64,000 bases of DNA from Evernia prunastri (lineage: Eukaryota > Ascomycota > Lecanoromycetes > Lecanorales > Parmeliaceae): NCBI GenBank assembly GCA_003184365.1, contig NKYR01000039.1, positions 124,001 through 188,000 of the forward strand. Reading direction: 5' to 3'. Below are positions 61,046 to 64,000 of this stretch, in pieces (the stretch's first letter is position 1; every line of letters begins with the position of its first letter). The position numbers and the translations under genes were made by a program. The notes under the pieces were generated by a model, which was given only the letters and a program-made list of their open reading frames with translations, was not told the DNA's origin and ran no database searches.

Positions 61046-61640
61046 CGTGCTAAATGCAATTGTGGTGGGCCATTCGGTATTGGCCTGGCTTCGTAACTCT
61101 TTGCTTAGCTCTTGGATTGTCTATTGGTAGTCTTGTTGCTCAGGTTTGCGATCTAGCCAAGCACTTCTACTGTGATATCTGAGGCAGACTGTCTCTTGAA
61201 AAGTGTCGTTGCAACAGATGACCTTCGGATATGGCAAAGTCCCTAAAATGACTGAACACTGGGTGATTCTGCTTGCTCAAGATTGGGCTGGAATCTATCA
61301 TAGTTCGTCACTGACTCATCTAGACTTTGATGGAAGAAGCCAGATGGGTGGACAAGGACTGATGGCTCGAGTCTTATGTTGAAAAAACTTTACATCAAAT
61401 TTTGATATCTTTGCCAGCAATAAGTGCAATCATATATCTCCTTGTCATGACAATTCATCCTAGGTACAGAATTTTGGGCAAAGTGCTGAAGTGTGAAATC
61501 AGAAACAGTGTTGTCAGCATTTGTCCGGTTTTCAGGAAACGGAGGACAAAGTCTTGGCATCAGCCCAACTACCTTACTTTAAATGTGAAAGTAAATTTCA
61601 CTCCACCAGGAACAACATAGGCCCAAACGAACACGTGACA
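61046..61640. other. Intergenic, divergent promoter region
   Basis: Shared upstream region of the GH13 protein (minus) and the coiled-coil protein (plus). No repeat or RNA was seen. Confidence 0.5.
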
Positions 61641-62744
61641 ATGGCCGACATACCGATCATGGATCCTCAAATGCATGAACTCACAAAAGCATGGGCCGAC
61701 TGGAAACTCAAGATTGAAAACAGAGCCAAAGAGATCGAAAAAAAGCGCGATCTTGAGGTCAAAGCAGCCTTGGACTTCACTCTCATACCTCAAGCAACGA
61801 TGGCTAACAACTTCCCCTCCTTCCTTGACACGTCTCCCAGCACCAGCATACCTCGTCACGCCCCTGTACCCGTCCCTCAGCAACAGCAGCAGCAGGCCAA
61901 CAATAATGGCAACGGTGCTGGCATGAACGGAATGCCTATGCCGGCTGGTCAGCAGGCCGATGTGAACTTCTTGTTCCAGAAGTTGGTGGAGCTCAGTGAG
62001 GTGTTGAAGGAGAATCGTGAGAAGACAGCGGGGATCATCGCTGGTGCTGAAGAGCTTGCTGTAAGTACATTTACACGAGCTTTCAAGACCTTCTGCAGTT
62101 GTCTCAACATGCTGTTTTGTTGACGCGTTGGTGATCGCTAATGCGCTTCCTCGAACCTAGACCCGCGCTGCTGCCACTGGAGTCAACCCCTCCCTTCAAG
62201 GAGCTAATGCGGAAGTATCCTGTGAGCTCATTCTCAAGTCGGCTCTTCCTAAAACACCGATGACTAACATCTAGTTCAAGCGGCCCGCATCGTCGAACTC
62301 GAACGCCAACTTGCCCGCGAGCAGAACAAGACCCGCATCCTCATGGAGGAGCAAAAGGAAAACATCAAGCTCATTGGCGAGTACGAACACCACCTCGGCG
62401 AGATAGTCAAAGATGTACGTGACTTCAGCTACAACACCAAGACTCGCGAAACCTCTATTGCACGTCACTACAACAAGCTCCTGCAAGACGAGAAGGACGC
62501 CCATCTCGCCGCTCGCCTCGAGAAAGACGACTGGCACGCCAAGTTCATGCGTACCGTCGAAATGCTGCGCGAAGCCTATCGTCTGCGCTGTGAGGAAGAA
62601 GAGGTGCCCATTCGCGTCATTGCCGGACTGCAGAACGAGGTGCGGGCTTACCGTTCGTGTTTGGGAATGGAGCCGGAGAAGCCGGAAGACGAGTTCGGGT
62701 GGGAGATTCTCAAGGACGTGCCGGATGGGAGTGGAGAGCCGTGA
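61641..62744 (+). CDS. Coiled-coil protein of unknown function
   Basis: A 316-residue protein from exons 61641-62060, 62161-62221 and 62275-62744. The first ATG after an upstream stretch of mixed frames gives MADIPIMDPQMHELTKAW. There is a heptad-like charged helix at residues 15-45, a Gln/Asn/Gly-rich linker near 80-105, and long coiled coil from about 110 to the end (LERQLAREQNK, EYEHHLGEIVKDVRDF). A central LARKxxRH-type Tyr/His patch, SIARHYNKLLQ, is probably conserved. No enzyme motif is present. It resembles unannotated ascomycete coiled-coil proteins, possibly of the spindle or cytoskeleton, but that is a guess. Confidence 0.8.
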
Positions 62745-63240
62745 GGCTTTCTCCCTCGTTCAGATGGCATAGACGAGACAAGAGCATGCATGGCATTTTA
62801 GTACGGCGTCTGGACTGATACCCCAGGTTGCATTTGATGGTCGGATCTTGTGTGATGAATGGCATAGCAAGCTAGCTAGGAATGCCGCATCTGAGGCAGC
62901 TACTCGCTGCACAGAAATTTTTGCTCCGGATCGATGACACCATAAAATTGATTGCATTGTGATTGTCCAGAACCAGCACGCTAGATGCAGGCGTAAGCCT
63001 CCCAAGCCCACACTTCCAGACATCCTATATGAACCGTCCAACTTGTTACTATACTTGACAGATCCATCGACTCGCAGTCTGTAGGCATTCCGCAGCTGTT
63101 ACCATTGACGGAAGCAGATCGTACGTCATGGTCAGATATTTCTATGCGCAACGCCCATTGCGTCCCTTAACCAGAACTCCATAACTCTCCCATTGTAATT
63201 GTGATATGTACAACGATCCTCCAGGCCCCTCTCCTCGAGC
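62745..63240. other. Intergenic between convergent genes
   Basis: No feature was recognised. Confidence 0.5.
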
Positions 63241-63697
63241 TCAGTTGCTCCTCGCACCACCCTTTGAAGCCCTCAGCTCGTCCATCTTCGCTACCCTCTT
63301 CTTAAACTCCACATACTGGCATTTCTCATAGGAATGTCTCTCGTCCTGGATCAGGCACAGTCAGCTTCTTTCAAACTTCCTTTAGCGGAGCACGGATAGC
63401 ATACCACACATTTCCAGGGCATGTAGTACTCTTCGAACCGGCACCGATTAAGGGGAATGAGGAGGTGGGCGCAGCTGTCTCGATAGGCTATGGGCAATTT
63501 GGCATCGGACATTTGCTCTCGAGTTGCGCGAGCTAAGAGACGGAGGCATGTAATTAGCAACAGGTTGGAAATCGCGGTTGATGCTTGAAGAGCACATGGA
63601 AAGAAGAGAGGTCTTTGGTAGGCTTCAACTCACGGGGCTCATCGCTGGTGCCCAGAGCACTTTTGACCGTGTCTTTGACCGCCTCTGTGACTGCCAT
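63241..63697 (-). CDS. NADH:ubiquinone oxidoreductase subunit B18 (NDUFB7 homologue)
   Basis: Accessory subunit of mitochondrial complex I, 98 residues, from exons 63697-63634, 63532-63405 and 63345-63241 with introns of 101 and 59 bases. It has the twin CX9C signature of intermembrane-space proteins oxidised by Mia40: CAHLLIPLNRC and CVDERHSYEKC. The conserved ATREQM...LPIAYRDS start and the EFKKRVAKMDELRA tail are near-invariant in fungi. The residue at the splice junction (Val before DERHSYEKC) is usually acidic, so the exact junction may differ by one codon. The frame stays open upstream of the chosen ATG as far as about 64000. Confidence 0.9.
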
Positions 63698-64000
63698 CTT
63701 GTCAATGGTTCCTTGCAAGGCAACGTTCGCAATCCGGCTCTCCGAGGCAAGCAGAACGTTCTCAATCGGAGCTTTGATGCCAAGACCAATTGACGCTAGC
63801 TTGTCTACGTTAGTGTGGATTTCCCCTCGATCAATTTACGCGTGAAAAGTCGCAGTGCGCGTCTCCAGCCATTTAATCCATTTTTTGTCGCATCCACCAT
63901 TAACTTATATTCCTCCCACTTCCAATGTCCCCAACAGTCCCAGCATCTTGCGCACACAGCTCCAGACGAGCTTGAAAATTCAGATCAGCACTCAAAAGTG
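63698..64000. other. Region upstream of NDUFB7, open minus frame
   Basis: The minus strand reads open in the NDUFB7 exon-1 frame to near the window end, with Trp and Cys-rich sequence at the far end. It is probably 5' leader or part of another gene beyond the window. No family was recognised. Confidence 0.35.

Overview
This is nuclear DNA from a filamentous ascomycete (Pezizomycotina). Genes carry short GT...AG introns of about 48-115 bases with CTAAC/CTGAC-like branch points. The window encodes a fungal highly reducing polyketide synthase, an FSH-type serine hydrolase, fungal-type families (RTA1, DUF3431, UNC93-like MFS), a fungal NDUFB7 and an aspartokinase. Gene order and protein style would fit Leotiomycetes or a relative, but the class is a guess. 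All exon models below were built by eye from splice signals, reading-frame arithmetic and family resemblance.

Region 1 (1 to about 15.8 kb) looks like a secondary-metabolite cluster. It holds a highly reducing PKS (KS-AT-DH-CMeT-ER-KR, with the C-terminal end beyond the window), a LovG-like FSH hydrolase, a multi-pass cellulose-synthase-like GT2 glycosyltransferase and an HXXXD (BAHD/trichothecene 3-O-acetyltransferase type) acyltransferase. The inferred product is a C-methylated reduced polyketide that is released by the hydrolase, then glycosylated and acylated.

Region 2 (about 18-35.5 kb) mixes intact and decayed genes. Intact genes are a GT32 sugar transferase, a SprT-like metalloprotease-fold protein, an acyl-CoA thioesterase ending in AKL and a four-TM membrane protein. 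Damaged ones are a DUF3431 gene with an in-frame TAA, an SDR gene with several frame breaks, a DMFase-like gene with two TAG codons at tryptophan positions, and an UNC93-like transporter lacking a recognisable first exon. Hairpin elements and short repeats lie between them. The nonsense changes fit CpA-to-TpA transitions, the direction produced by repeat-induced point mutation (RIP).

Region 3 (about 36-51.3 kb) carries secreted or surface functions: two predicted secreted proteins of unknown role, a vanadium-dependent haloperoxidase with every metal-site residue in place, an aspartic-protease-like membrane protein with an altered catalytic Asp, microsatellite-rich DNA, and an MFS drug transporter.

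Region 4 (about 51.7-64 kb) is mostly conserved or housekeeping: transaldolase, aspartokinase, an RTA1-family membrane protein, an intronless ricin-lectin plus GH13 protein without a signal peptide, a coiled-coil protein and the complex I subunit NDUFB7. No tRNA, rRNA or CRISPR was recognised.
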